From Eubacteriales bacterium (GTDB lineage Bacteria > Bacillota > Clostridia > UBA1381): 61,235 bases of DNA. The notes beneath the pieces were generated by a model that ran no database searches, was not told the origin of the DNA, and worked only from the letters and a program-made list of their open reading frames with translations. Shown piece after piece: positions 25,254-34,299 of the stretch. The translations under genes were made by a program, and so were the position numbers. Location of the stretch: NCBI GenBank assembly GCA_018384175.1, contig JAHAZB010000017.1:1-61235 (forward strand), in the 5' to 3' direction. The stretch's first letter is position 1. Each line of letters opens with the position of its first letter.

Positions 25254-26825
25254 CTATATCCTCTCTTCCATCAAATCACCTATAATATTATCCTCTAAAA
25301 GCTCACTTGTTCTGTAAAGTCTGTCAGCAAATTTTGCAAGGGAAAATTCAAAGCATTCACCCTTATCAAGCAGGATGCCTGTAAGTCTTGCACCTGTACG
25401 GGATTTATATTCCTCAAATACCTTAAAAAAGTCATCAGGCAGATCACACTCACCGTCCGTTATAAAGACAATGTCAGGTTTATCAACCTTTCCTGTTGCC
25501 GTTAGTGCAAACACTTCTCTGAGTGGTCTTTCAAAATCCGTGCCACCGCCTAAAAGTGTTTCTGCACAGTCCAGAACCTTCCTAGTGTCAGGAGTTACAT
25601 CCTTCGGGAAATAGTCAACCTTAGTATCAAAGGAAAAATGCACAAGTGCAAAGTTTGTATGATTGATTCTGCAAATCTCATACAACACCATTGCAATCGC
25701 CATACCATAGGCACTATTTTCTCCAAAGGTAGAGCCGGACTCATCAAGGCATACAACAATATCGCCCTTTCCTTTATATTCCGGCTCACGCTTTCGGTAC
25801 TGTTTCAGCTGCTTATTCTGATACTTTTTAAGAAACAGGGGCATCAGCTCCGGTGTTGCTGTCATAGCAATTTCAGAGGTTAATGCTCTTGATATACTGT
25901 TTCCGTACTCAATATCATACTTTTCGCCTCTGCCATAGGTATAGCCTGCAAGACGTTTGGAGTTGAGCATTTCCTTATACCGTCCGAGAAACTGTGCGAT
26001 ATACCGAAGCTTATCGGATTTTGCAGTACGCTTTAGGATTTCCATATTAACAGGATTCTTCTGCATACTGCTGTCTCCGTCTCCCCATGCCATTACGGCA
26101 TGTGCGACACCTTCTGCACGATCGAGTGCTGCATCTGCTGATTTCGCAATGATTTCTGCAATATCCTTCGACCTTTGGTTCATACCTTTTTTCACAATCT
26201 GTGAAAACTGCTCGGTCTGTTCTTTCTTTGCAATAACCTTATTCGCAGTACTGACAGCCTTTTTCTCCAAGGCTTCCTTTTGTCCTTCCGGTGCAGCCTC
26301 GTACTGCTCCATCAGTTCCTGAAGCTGCTTATACAATTCCTCCTTATCCTGCTCCATGACATCAAGAGCATTTACCTGTCCTTTTCCACCTGTTGCCTTA
26401 TTCATAAGGCTTGTAAGGTTTTCAAGAAGCTTTTGGGTAAATTCCTCCGTTGCACCGATAGCGGGTAATTCTTTTCCCGCGCATACCTGCTTTATAGCAG
26501 AATAATGGTCATCATCCATAAGCTCGGACAATATCCCTTTATTAAAAGTCTTTGACAAGTCAGAAAGATTTTCTTCATCCTCAAATCTCGGACGCAGACC
26601 GTAGATTGACTGAAACACATCATTTACAAGACTTTTAAAGCTTGCAAGCTTCTTTTCACCTTGTTCTCCGTATATCTGCAGTTCTTCTGCATCCCCGGAT
26701 AAGTCATCATATATCGCCTGCTCTATCTTTGTTGATTTTAAGACTCTGTGCGTTTTTACTTTCCTGTCAGCCTTTATCATATCCTGAAAATCACCGGACA
26801 GGATTTCCTCAATACTTTTAATCAT
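25254..26825 (-). CDS. VWA-domain protein, partner of the MoxR ATPase
   Basis: The C-terminal ~200 residues form a von Willebrand A domain with a complete metal-ion site: 'CLDESGSTFGE' (DxSxS-like), a threonine in 'GGGTDFERPL' and an aspartate in 'VFITDGECDLP'. The N-terminal ~320 residues are helical and charged. VWA proteins of the CoxE/ViaA type work with MoxR/RavA AAA+ ATPases to remodel or insert metal into target proteins. The matching ATPase lies two genes upstream, with SSB between them. The target on this element is unknown; replication or transfer proteins are plausible. Confidence 0.87.
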   Translation of the reverse strand: MIKSIEEILSGDFQDMIKADRKVKTHRVLKSTKIEQAIYDDLSGDAEELQIYGEQGEKKLASFKSLVNDVFQSIYGLRPRFEDEENLSDLSKTFNKGILSELMDDDHYSAIKQVCAGKELPAIGATEEFTQKLLENLTSLMNKATGGKGQVNALDVMEQDKEELYKQLQELMEQYEAAPEGQKEALEKKAVSTANKVIAKKEQTEQFSQIVKKGMNQRSKDIAEIIAKSADAALDRAEGVAHAVMAWGDGDSSMQKNPVNMEILKRTAKSDKLRYIAQFLGRYKEMLNSKRLAGYTYGRGEKYDIEYGNSISRALTSEIAMTATPELMPLFLKKYQNKQLKQYRKREPEYKGKGDIVVCLDESGSTFGENSAYGMAIAMVLYEICRINHTNFALVHFSFDTKVDYFPKDVTPDTRKVLDCAETLLGGGTDFERPLREVFALTATGKVDKPDIVFITDGECDLPDDFFKVFEEYKSRTGARLTGILLDKGECFEFSLAKFADRLYRTSELLEDNIIGDLMEERI

Positions 26826-26879
26826 ATTCTACACACCTCTTTTTTCAGAAAGAGGAGGCAAAGCCTCCTCAACTGTCTG

Positions 26880-27329
26880 TCAATTCATATTGAATGGTAA
26901 ATCGTCGTTAAAATCCATTGGCATCGGAGTAAAGCCCATATCCTCCTTTGACTGCATCTGATTATCTGCTGTCTTAGGAGCGTCGTCCTTTTTCTCATCA
27001 CCGTCAGACTTCTTACCACCTGCAAAGCCGGTTTCTGTTCCGTTTATTCTATATCCAAAAACCTTTCCGTTCTCGGTATCATATGAATAGTTTTCAAGGG
27101 AACCGACTACATACACCTGACAGCCTTGCGTATAGTGATTGAATGCAAATTTTGCATTAGAGCGCCACAGGCTTACCGGAATGAAATCCACCTCCGGCTT
27201 ATCCTTTCCTTTCGGTGTATAGTTTCTTGTAACTGCCAGTCTGAAGGTTGTATTTTCCGCATTATCTACAACCTTTGACTCCGGATCGTTTGCCAATCTT
27301 CCTATCAATATAACTTTGTTTAGTGACAT
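26880..27329 (-). CDS. ssb: single-stranded DNA-binding protein
   Basis: The N-terminal ~105 residues match the SSB OB fold: 'MSLNKVILIGRLANDPE', 'FRLAVTRNYTPKGKDKPEVDF' and 'GCQVYVVGSLENYSYD'. A flexible polar linker leads to the acidic tail that recruits replication and repair proteins. The usual tip DDxPF is present as 'DDLPF' but is followed by three extra residues (NMN), which is unusual. It protects single-stranded DNA during replication, recombination or conjugal entry. It lies between the MoxR and VWA genes. Confidence 0.95.
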   Translation of the reverse strand: MSLNKVILIGRLANDPESKVVDNAENTTFRLAVTRNYTPKGKDKPEVDFIPVSLWRSNAKFAFNHYTQGCQVYVVGSLENYSYDTENGKVFGYRINGTETGFAGGKKSDGDEKKDDAPKTADNQMQSKEDMGFTPMPMDFNDDLPFNMN

Positions 27330-27343
27330 AATTTTATCCTCCT

Positions 27344-28729
27344 TTAAATACTCATAATCTTCTGTTCAGAAAGCGGAATGTATGTCATTCCAACCTTCTT
27401 AGCCGCTTCTGACAGCATTGCTTCAAGCTCATTTTCGCTGTTTACAACAGTTTCCAAATCAGAATCACTCAAATCTGTTTCTCTTAAAGCTGTCAACGCG
27501 ATGTAGATTTTCAAAAGCTCACGAGAGAATACCACATAAGCCTTTATCTTTTCATCATCTGACACACCCTCGTCTGTCATCAGTCCGAGTGTTTCCTCCA
27601 TTAGGCTCTTGCTTTCATTTGCCATATCAAGCAGCTTATCAACCTCTGTGCCAATCGGATTTTCGCAGATGTCGGAGAGAATCTTCTCCACAGTCTCACG
27701 CTCGTTCGGGGTATCCCAGAAATAGTTTTTAAGAACCATCAGGTCCTTTGGTGCTACTTCCGTATTTCCCGAAAGGTATGCTTTTGCCTTCACAATCGGT
27801 GTGAACCCGAAATACTTTCTGTCCGATACACGAACACCGTTTCTTCTCAGTTCACACAGCACATTATCCATCAGCTCATTGATACTATCCGGAACAATGA
27901 CCTTTTCCATCTGCTTCTGCATCTTTTCAAGCTCATGTAGCGATATGGTAGCATTGATTTTACCATTCGCACCGCTTTGCTTATTCTTCAGCACACGCAT
28001 ACGGTTTTCAGGCTCCTGCACATACTCTGTTAATACCTTCAGTTCAAAACGGTCATAAAGCGGTTTTAATATCGCCTGTGCCGGATCCTTGAAATCAGGT
28101 ATCTCATTGGATGCAGAGAAAATGGAAATAACCGGAATAGGTACAGTTTGTCCCTCGTTGGTATATACCCTTTCATTAAGTGCTGTCAGCAATGAGTTTA
28201 ATATTCCATCCGCTGACTTAAATATCTCATCTAAAAAGACAATATGACTGTCCGGAATCTTGCCCTTTGTAATGATTCTCGGAGCATTGTCAGATGTACT
28301 GCACACAATTCTCTTTATGTAGGACAGCTTCGCTGCTTTATCTGCAGCTTCTTTGAGTACCTTTTCATCACGTTCTGCTTTGTATTCCTCATACATAGCC
28401 CTGATTGTGTTGACATATTCTGAATATACCTCATCCTTCATAAGCTCTTCCTTCGGCAAATTATCGGGGATAATACTTGACAGGTCAAGTCTTCCGAAGA
28501 TCTGCTCCTCATCGGTCTGCTTTGACATAAGGTATTCAAACTGCTTTGCACCTGTGATTCGTTTTCTAAACTCGTTGATTGCATAGCTTTTTGCCTGCCC
28601 GGTTTCTCCTAATATAAACATATTCTTTCGGGCTAACAGGCATATTGCAATACACTCAACAAGCTCCTCACGTTCCGCAACCTCTGCGTTTACCTCATCA
28701 ATGATGTCATTCATCTTTGTATATAGCAT
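27344..28729 (-). CDS. MoxR/RavA-type AAA+ ATPase
   Basis: Walker A is 'ILGETGQAKSYAI' near residue 37, Walker B is 'IVFLDEIFKSADG', and sensor 1 lies in 'ISIFSASNEIPD'. The helical lid follows with an arginine-rich 'RRNGVRVSDRKYFG'. This is the MoxR/RavA layout; these enzymes act with VWA proteins, here the product at 25254-26825. The C-terminal ~120 residues are helical and specific. The function on the element is unknown, perhaps remodelling of replication or transfer complexes. Confidence 0.88.
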   Translation of the reverse strand: MLYTKMNDIIDEVNAEVAEREELVECIAICLLARKNMFILGETGQAKSYAINEFRKRITGAKQFEYLMSKQTDEEQIFGRLDLSSIIPDNLPKEELMKDEVYSEYVNTIRAMYEEYKAERDEKVLKEAADKAAKLSYIKRIVCSTSDNAPRIITKGKIPDSHIVFLDEIFKSADGILNSLLTALNERVYTNEGQTVPIPVISIFSASNEIPDFKDPAQAILKPLYDRFELKVLTEYVQEPENRMRVLKNKQSGANGKINATISLHELEKMQKQMEKVIVPDSINELMDNVLCELRRNGVRVSDRKYFGFTPIVKAKAYLSGNTEVAPKDLMVLKNYFWDTPNERETVEKILSDICENPIGTEVDKLLDMANESKSLMEETLGLMTDEGVSDDEKIKAYVVFSRELLKIYIALTALRETDLSDSDLETVVNSENELEAMLSEAAKKVGMTYIPLSEQKIMSI

Positions 28730-28741
28730 CTTTCAACCTCC

Positions 28742-29296
28742 TCACACAAACGGAAAACCTTTGTATTCAGCCACGATATCTGTAGCTTTTCTGATATAAG
28801 GTTTGTTGACTTTCGTTTCGGATAAATGCTTCAGCCAGCCACAGCACAGTCTTGAAAAGCTCTGCTGATTTGTTTTATGTGCGTTGTTAATCATATACCG
28901 GATAAATTCATCATTGCTTTCACTGCTGAATAGATAATGCTCAAAAAGCAGTGCTGCTGAAAAGTCGTTACGGTAGTCAAAGTCCAGACCGCACATACTT
29001 TCACAGCGTCTTGTCAGTCTATCTGTATCAAAATCCGATATAATCCCGGACACTCTACGTGCAAAGATAACAGATTTTTCATTTCTGCCATCATATCTAC
29101 TGCAATCCGAAAGTGCATTAAGCCATTCAAAGCACAGCATTGTGAAATCGTATCTGATGCTCTCCTGCATTTTCATCATACACTCATAAAACTTCTTGCC
29201 GGGCGTAACAAGCGAATTGACATACAACCCTGCAATCGCCTCTGCAACCTCTTTTCCGTTTGATACATCATTGATATGTATCATTGTGTTTTTCAT
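28742..29296 (-). CDS. hypothetical protein upstream of MoxR ATPase, 184 aa
   Basis: A helical, cysteine-containing soluble protein with two similar segments, 'FTMLCFEWLNALSDCSRYD' and 'FSRLCCGWLKHLSETKVN', suggesting an internal duplication of a ~75-residue helical unit. No membrane segment or known motif. Close spacing (12-14 bases) to the MoxR ATPase and the zinc-finger gene suggests a shared operon and possibly a role as adaptor for the ATPase (inference). Confidence 0.68.
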   Translation of the reverse strand: MKNTMIHINDVSNGKEVAEAIAGLYVNSLVTPGKKFYECMMKMQESIRYDFTMLCFEWLNALSDCSRYDGRNEKSVIFARRVSGIISDFDTDRLTRRCESMCGLDFDYRNDFSAALLFEHYLFSSESNDEFIRYMINNAHKTNQQSFSRLCCGWLKHLSETKVNKPYIRKATDIVAEYKGFPFV

Positions 29297-29310
29297 TGTT
29301 TTTTCCTCCT

Positions 29311-29679
29311 TTACGCAGCCTCATTACATAGGTCTATTACCTTCTGACAATCCTCCATCTCGAAATATCCGATATGCGTAGACTTAGGCGGCAGTCCCAT
29401 TTTCTGGGACAACCATTTATACCCTTCTGTCCTTGTCATATTCTTCGCTTTCCAGAAGCTGTCGAAAACATTGTGTGTTTCCTTACGCTTTGCACGCAAA
29501 ATACTGTTTGCAAGTGTACCCAAAGGCTTCTCGCTCTTTTTATCTACGCCCACAAAAGCATTACAGTTCGTACAAAGATAAATGTTACCGTAATCCTTGC
29601 CGTAAATTCTGCTACTATTTGTTAAAATCACTTTTCCACCGCAATATCGACATATAGTAGGCTTTTTCAAGTCATGCAC
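29311..29679 (-). CDS. zinc-finger protein, DUF3268-like, 122 aa
   Basis: An N-terminal zinc ribbon 'ICRYCGGKV' ... 'YLCTNCNAFVG' is followed by a helical segment with 'GYKWLSQKMGL'. This arrangement matches the DUF3268 zinc-finger family seen on phages and plasmids, probably a nucleic-acid binder. The start lies three bases from the stop of the sliding clamp gene, so the two are coupled. Confidence 0.75.
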   Translation of the reverse strand: MHDLKKPTICRYCGGKVILTNSSRIYGKDYGNIYLCTNCNAFVGVDKKSEKPLGTLANSILRAKRKETHNVFDSFWKAKNMTRTEGYKWLSQKMGLPPKSTHIGYFEMEDCQKVIDLCNEAA

Positions 29680-29682
29680 CTC

Positions 29683-30864
29683 CTACGCTGCCTTCTCTTC
29701 CGGTTCGGCTTTTTTCTTGACTTTCTTCGGTTTTGGCTTCTTTTCAGCAACATAATCCTCTCTTTGCTTTTTAACAGCTTCGTCACTCACTCTTGTCATC
29801 ATAAAACGGTTGTATTTGTCCCTTATAAGGATATAGCCACGCCTGTCAATCTGAATCAGTAATGTGCCTTCAATTGTATCAAATACATTTTTAAGATGCG
29901 TTGCAGGATAGAAAAAACTCATACTTTCTTCACCAGATATCTTAACAGCATCTACTGTATTGGTGCATTTACCAACATTATTCTGTGTTGTAAGAGTGAT
30001 TTTCTCATCAGCAAATTCCAGGCCTATATATGACATCTTACTTCCCATCGCCGCAACAGTGTATGTACTCTCAAGCTGAGGTTTGAAATCAGAATATTCA
30101 ACCTTCATTGAATACACAGGTTTTAGTCCGTTCAGGATATTATCCACATTAACATACTCATACGCCATTTTCCTCGCTGAAAATATAAGTCCCTCACGCA
30201 TAAACACCACATGAGTATCGGTTGTACCAACTTTTATCTCCTCATTACCTGCCGCTGTTGCAAGATACATACAGGCTGGTTTTGGAAGTGTAAACTCAAC
30301 ACTGTTTTCACAGTTCATCATATGACTAACCATAGATATATTCTGCAAGTTACAGCTGATGACGCGAAAACCATTTGAACGGATATCAAAATGAATACCC
30401 TTCATTCCATCCGGTACTCCTGAGGATACAACTGCTGCTCTTGTTTTCGTATACATCGAAGCAACATTTGAGACAGTTGCCATCGTACCAGGAAATGGTA
30501 TCTCTGTTTTGGGATATGCACACGGATTCATAACACTTCTTGTATATGTACATTCACCTGATTTAACTTCTGCTGCTCCTTCTTTTATAAGAGCAAACTC
30601 AACCTCTGTGCCACCTAATAGATGCAGCATTTCGTACATAAAACTTGCATCCATCAGCATTTTGCCACCGCTTTCAATCGGCACCTTTATTCTCCTCTGT
30701 ACTGAAACTTCAAGATTTGTCGCCGTAATATAAAGGTATCCGTCATCCTCGTTTGCTTCAAGCAGAAAACCTGTCAGCTCTTTCATAGGACTTCCCTTCG
30801 GCACTACCTTATACATTGACTTAAGAAGTTCCAACATCAAATCTCTGTTAATCTTAAATCTCAC
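29683..30864 (-). CDS. DNA polymerase III sliding clamp (beta subunit) homologue
   Basis: At 393 residues it has the length of DnaN plus a short tail. Three clamp-like repeats can be traced: an N-terminal 'LLKSMYKVVPKGS' start, a central 'EFTLPKPACMYLATAAG' and a C-terminal 'IDRRGYILIRDKYNRFMMTRV'. The last ~25 residues are Lys/Glu/Pro-rich and extra to the family. The clamp tethers polymerase to DNA. No polymerase gene is in the window, so it must work with a host or outside polymerase. It directly follows the helicase gene. Confidence 0.82.
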   Translation of the reverse strand: MRFKINRDLMLELLKSMYKVVPKGSPMKELTGFLLEANEDDGYLYITATNLEVSVQRRIKVPIESGGKMLMDASFMYEMLHLLGGTEVEFALIKEGAAEVKSGECTYTRSVMNPCAYPKTEIPFPGTMATVSNVASMYTKTRAAVVSSGVPDGMKGIHFDIRSNGFRVISCNLQNISMVSHMMNCENSVEFTLPKPACMYLATAAGNEEIKVGTTDTHVVFMREGLIFSARKMAYEYVNVDNILNGLKPVYSMKVEYSDFKPQLESTYTVAAMGSKMSYIGLEFADEKITLTTQNNVGKCTNTVDAVKISGEESMSFFYPATHLKNVFDTIEGTLLIQIDRRGYILIRDKYNRFMMTRVSDEAVKKQREDYVAEKKPKPKKVKKKAEPEEKAA

Positions 30865-30887
30865 TTTTTTCTTTCCTCTCTTTCTTT

Positions 30888-33800
30888 TTACGCAACATCA
30901 AACAGCGTCATCTGATCTCCCTCAAAAGAGAACTGAATATTCTGCTTAACTGCTCCGCTATCCTTAATTCCTCTCGCTTGCCTTGCAAGTAATCTCGCCT
31001 TTTCTATCTTATCAGCGATAGAAACAGTAACCTTTACCTGTACTTCATCTGATATGATGTATTCGGACATATCCTCCTCTGGCTCATCGTTATCTTTTAT
31101 GATAGCCATTCGTTTGAACATCTCCGCCACATCCTCAACCTCGTTCTTGATACCCATTGTAAGCTCTTTTGCAAGCTGTGATGTCATGTCTGCATCATCG
31201 CCAAGTGCTGCCAGACCTTCATCTGTGAAATTACCCTCTACTAATGTTGCCGCCGCAAGTTTCGATGCCATAAGACGTATCGCTCTTGCCTGCATTACAT
31301 CCTTGTAGTAAAGGATATATACCTCAATTCTTGGTGCCGTCTGGTTAATCCTCCACGAACGCCTTGAGCTTTGGCGAAATGTGAAGAGGTTGTACCCGAT
31401 GTTGTAGTAGATAAGAGTAGTGAATGAATTGAGATCCAATCCGGTCTCAACCAAACTAGGGTTTGTTATTAGAACATCAAGACCATCTTTTATCTTCTTT
31501 TCCACCCATTGCTCTCTCTTCTCAGGTGCAACTGTCTGCGGAAGGACTGCTACACGATAGCCATTATCCTCCAGCAGTTTCTTCAGCTTATCCTGTGTGT
31601 CAATCTTTACCCAACTCGTATAGATTAATACCTTTTCGCCATTTTCCACTTTACGCTTCACTATATCAAGTGTTGCCGTATCCTTTTCATGAAGTTCGTC
31701 AAAATTTGACAGACTTTTTGGTTCTACTACAGCAATATCACTGTCAGGAAACATAATTGGTTCTGCATCATATGGTTGGTCAGGATATGTAGTCAAAAGA
31801 CTCAAAAACTTTGACATAAGCCTCCTGCTTTCCAACCCCTTTGTCTGCATCACACTCTTATATGTCTTCTCAATTCTTTTATACTCTTCAGCAATATCGT
31901 CTCTTAAATTAAGTTCAATAGGTATCTCCTCATATTCAGGAAGATGTTTGCCCATATCGTTAAGTGATAGAAATACCGCACAATCCATTAAGAACCTCGA
32001 ATATACAAGCGGTGATACTCCCGGTCGTTGTCGAGATTGTGTAAGTTTCTTTCTGCTCTTGGAATTCTCGTTGTATTCACTCTCTTCAAGCTCGTATGTT
32101 GTCTCAGTAACACCATATTCATCATTAAATCGCTGCGGTGTTTCATAGTCCTTATTGTCAGCTTTCATGAAGTGCGGTACAATTCTGTAAAGGAGATAGA
32201 AAAGTCCGCTTGAATAGCCATTGATTAGTGTTGCTGTCATACCTATAACCTTCTTGCTGCAGCCAATTAGAGTTTCCATCGCATCGCCTTGTCCACTATC
32301 ACCCTTAAACAGATGTAATTCATCCGCTATAAGACCGTCAACATTTTTTATATGTTCAGCGATAAAACTACTCATCGAATATCGTCTGTAAGCACCCTTC
32401 GCAATAAAAATCTGGTCAGGATTATCTACAATCTCATTTATTTTAGCAATAACTTTTTCACTATTAGTTTTCTTCAAGTGTCTTGCTGCAAAATCACGAT
32501 ATACGAAACCATAACCTCCGATTTTTACCCATTTGTTATGCCTTAAATCCATATCATAAGGATTCAAAGCAGTCCAAAGTGTTTTCTTACACTGAGGGTT
32601 AGTACAGAAATGGTTTTGCGTATTTCTCTTTTTAAAGAAATACTGATTAGCATTAATAGTATAATAGGCATCATCTCTTTTAACCTGCATAGTGACAACC
32701 TCACCGCACCACGGGCATATAAAACCTTTTCTGACTCTTGAATACACAACAGCCGGACGATGCATATATCCGTCTCTTGCACGTTCTTTTGATAGAACAA
32801 TATATTTACTCTCTGCTCCATCCTGAAAGTCTTTATATGCTCTTTTGATGTCTGCTATGGAATACACTACTTCTGCATTAGTATTCGGCAAAGACTCTTC
32901 TATCTCACGAACCCATTTCTTGGTTACATGGGACGGAGAAAGAATCACATTAAACGTCTTTCTGCCGTTTTGATGTGCTGCAAGTGCAACGGAGCCAATT
33001 TTTGTCTTTCCACTGCCGCACTCAGCAACTACCAATCCTACCTTTGCCATGTCAAGCCTGCGTTTTAAGCTTTCCGCAACAGCAAGCTGTGCAGGGTACA
33101 GACTATATCCGACATTTTTCTTGATATGTCCGTTAATTATTTTTAATCTGTCGCATATGCTCTCTGTTTCAGGATCAAATAGCGGATTAAATGAATCTCT
33201 GATTCTGTTGGCAATTTTGATACCGTATTTGTTCAGGTATTCAGACACCGATTTGATATTCAACAGTTCCTTTGACTGCACAGAATTAGGAATCGATATT
33301 ACTCCCATTTTTAGCCCATCATTTACAACTGCTTCCATATCTTGTTCATCGTCACTGAGTTCGAGCTGGTATGCGTCAAAGCTTTCACTTAATGACAGCA
33401 CCTTCAATTTTGTGAGCATTCCACGTTTTTGACATTCCGATAATATATAGTCCTTAAAATCAGGTATCAGCGGAATTGATGTTTTCCTGTCAAACTCAGC
33501 AAAAAGTTCGTCTGTATCACCTTCTTTACAGAAGATATACATTTTGTGTTTCTCGTCTTTTTTGTTATCTCTTTGTCCCTCCTCGGTTTCTGCACCAATT
33601 TCATCGTCAAGTGCCATTACCATGCCTTCAGCATACATACCGTCATGAGTAATGCTGCGCCTGAAATCTTTCTGCATAACCTTTAAAATTATCGGATGAT
33701 TATCAACATTTGCTTGAACAGTCACACCTTTCCGCACAACATCAGACATTGCTTTTACATGTTCTGCATAACCGCCAAATCGCATTGCAACAAGTTCTCT

Positions 33801-33920
33801 TGTATTTCCGTCTCGCTTATTAAATACAAATGTATCAGCGTAACAAGAAATAGCAATTTTTGCATCATAGTCGTTATATGTGACCGTTGAAAGCTCTGTC
33901 ATTTCTACAATAGAAACCAC
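30888..33920 (-). CDS. large SF2 (SNF2/DEAH-like) helicase with internal zinc ribbon, 1010 aa
   Basis: Walker A is 'VVAECGSGKTKIGS' around residue 305, motif II is 'IADELHLFKG', motif III is 'GMTATLING', and the C-terminal RecA domain has 'VLIYTSWVKIDTQ', 'LITNPSLVETGLDL' and motif VI 'QSSRRSWRINQ'. A zinc ribbon ('CPWCGEVV' ... 'CTNPQCKKT') is inserted between motifs I and II. This is a DNA translocase or helicase of SF2 type, probably used in replication. The track start is a GTG at 33920 that overlaps a short leader ORF; an internal ATG at 33902 has a poorer ribosome site. Confidence 0.88.
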   Translation of the reverse strand: MVSIVEMTELSTVTYNDYDAKIAISCYADTFVFNKRDGNTRELVAMRFGGYAEHVKAMSDVVRKGVTVQANVDNHPIILKVMQKDFRRSITHDGMYAEGMVMALDDEIGAETEEGQRDNKKDEKHKMYIFCKEGDTDELFAEFDRKTSIPLIPDFKDYILSECQKRGMLTKLKVLSLSESFDAYQLELSDDEQDMEAVVNDGLKMGVISIPNSVQSKELLNIKSVSEYLNKYGIKIANRIRDSFNPLFDPETESICDRLKIINGHIKKNVGYSLYPAQLAVAESLKRRLDMAKVGLVVAECGSGKTKIGSVALAAHQNGRKTFNVILSPSHVTKKWVREIEESLPNTNAEVVYSIADIKRAYKDFQDGAESKYIVLSKERARDGYMHRPAVVYSRVRKGFICPWCGEVVTMQVKRDDAYYTINANQYFFKKRNTQNHFCTNPQCKKTLWTALNPYDMDLRHNKWVKIGGYGFVYRDFAARHLKKTNSEKVIAKINEIVDNPDQIFIAKGAYRRYSMSSFIAEHIKNVDGLIADELHLFKGDSGQGDAMETLIGCSKKVIGMTATLINGYSSGLFYLLYRIVPHFMKADNKDYETPQRFNDEYGVTETTYELEESEYNENSKSRKKLTQSRQRPGVSPLVYSRFLMDCAVFLSLNDMGKHLPEYEEIPIELNLRDDIAEEYKRIEKTYKSVMQTKGLESRRLMSKFLSLLTTYPDQPYDAEPIMFPDSDIAVVEPKSLSNFDELHEKDTATLDIVKRKVENGEKVLIYTSWVKIDTQDKLKKLLEDNGYRVAVLPQTVAPEKREQWVEKKIKDGLDVLITNPSLVETGLDLNSFTTLIYYNIGYNLFTFRQSSRRSWRINQTAPRIEVYILYYKDVMQARAIRLMASKLAAATLVEGNFTDEGLAALGDDADMTSQLAKELTMGIKNEVEDVAEMFKRMAIIKDNDEPEEDMSEYIISDEVQVKVTVSIADKIEKARLLARQARGIKDSGAVKQNIQFSFEGDQMTLFDVA

Positions 33921-33942
33921 CCCACATTCTTTTGTTTTTCAT
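33874..33942 (-). CDS. possible 22-residue leader ORF overlapping the helicase start
   Basis: An ATG at 33942 has the best ribosome binding site in the region (GAGGAGG, eight bases upstream), yet its frame ends after 22 codons, inside the helicase coding sequence. The helicase GTG lies 22 bases downstream in another frame with only a weak site. The short ORF may therefore couple translation to the helicase, or the helicase start may be regulated. Evidence is limited to position and ribosome site. Confidence 0.35.
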   Translation of the reverse strand: MKNKRMWGGFYCRNDRAFNGHI

Positions 33943-34017
33943 CCTTTTCTCCTCCTCTTAGATTTTTCTTTCTTTCCTAAACCCTCATATTCTTACCTCC
34001 TTGTAGTCTTGAATAAA

Positions 34018-34201
34018 ACGAAAAACACACTATGAAAGTCTTATTTGACTTTTCCAAAGTGTGTTTTACCTCTTTCAAAACTTATTAAATTTACCTCGTA
34101 AAAATGCAAAAACAGGTTCTAAAGGACGCACCTATCCCTTTGGATAGAGCTTCCTAAAAAACCCGTTTTAACCGTAACCGTTTTAGCTGCACCATTTTTA
34201 C
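34018..34201 (-). ncRNA. structured 5' leader RNA, copy 2, ending in terminator-like hairpin
   Basis: Homologue of the leader at 15033-15208. The closing stem GUAAAAAUG/CAUUUUUAC (34193-34201 with 34098-34106) is unchanged. The 12-bp stem keeps pairing, with one C-G pair changed to U-G. The apical hairpin is CUAUCC/GGAUAG with a different loop, and a neighbouring A-U pair of copy 1 becomes G-C here. A terminator-like hairpin of different sequence follows. It precedes the 10-kb DNA-metabolism operon. Of the gene-free stretch 33943-34299, bases 33943-34017 hold only the A/G-rich ribosome site region and a three-codon ORF. Confidence 0.75.
34022..34067 (-). terminator. terminator-like hairpin in leader of the helicase operon (attenuator candidate)
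   Basis: Outer arms AAAACACACT/AGTGTGTTTT and an inner GAAAAGTC/GACTTTC stem; on the minus strand a TTTTTCGTTTT tract follows. It stands between the leader RNA and the helicase gene. Architecture equals copy 1, but the sequence is different, so the hairpin rather than its sequence seems to be kept. Confidence 0.7.
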
Positions 34202-34273
34202 AAGCTCATTTTACCACGCTATTTCCTGCTTTGCAATATGTGGAGCTGTTTTTTTATGAAGTTTTATTTTTTT
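34090..34273 (-). repeat. 184-bp promoter/leader cassette, copy 2
   Basis: Gap-free match to 15097-15280 with about 10 substitutions. The offset between the copies is 18,993 bases. It spans from the end of the closing stem to a T/A-rich tract upstream of the promoter. Its right end touches the stop region of the YHYH/Ig-like gene at 34300. Confidence 0.9.
34208..34236 (-). promoter_or_regulatory. promoter of leader RNA copy 2 and the helicase operon
   Basis: Minus-strand -35 TTGCAA and -10 TAAAAT, 17-base spacer, identical in layout to copy 1. The start site would fall at the first base of the closing stem. Confidence 0.75.
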
Positions 34274-34299
34274 GTTTTAGTTCTTGTCTTCTGTTATTA

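Noticed and set aside
33977-33988. three-codon ORF (Met-Arg-Val-stop) with AAGGAGG upstream, in the helicase leader
   Set aside because: The ribosome site is good but the ORF is too short to claim as a gene; it might be part of leader control, which cannot be judged from sequence alone.
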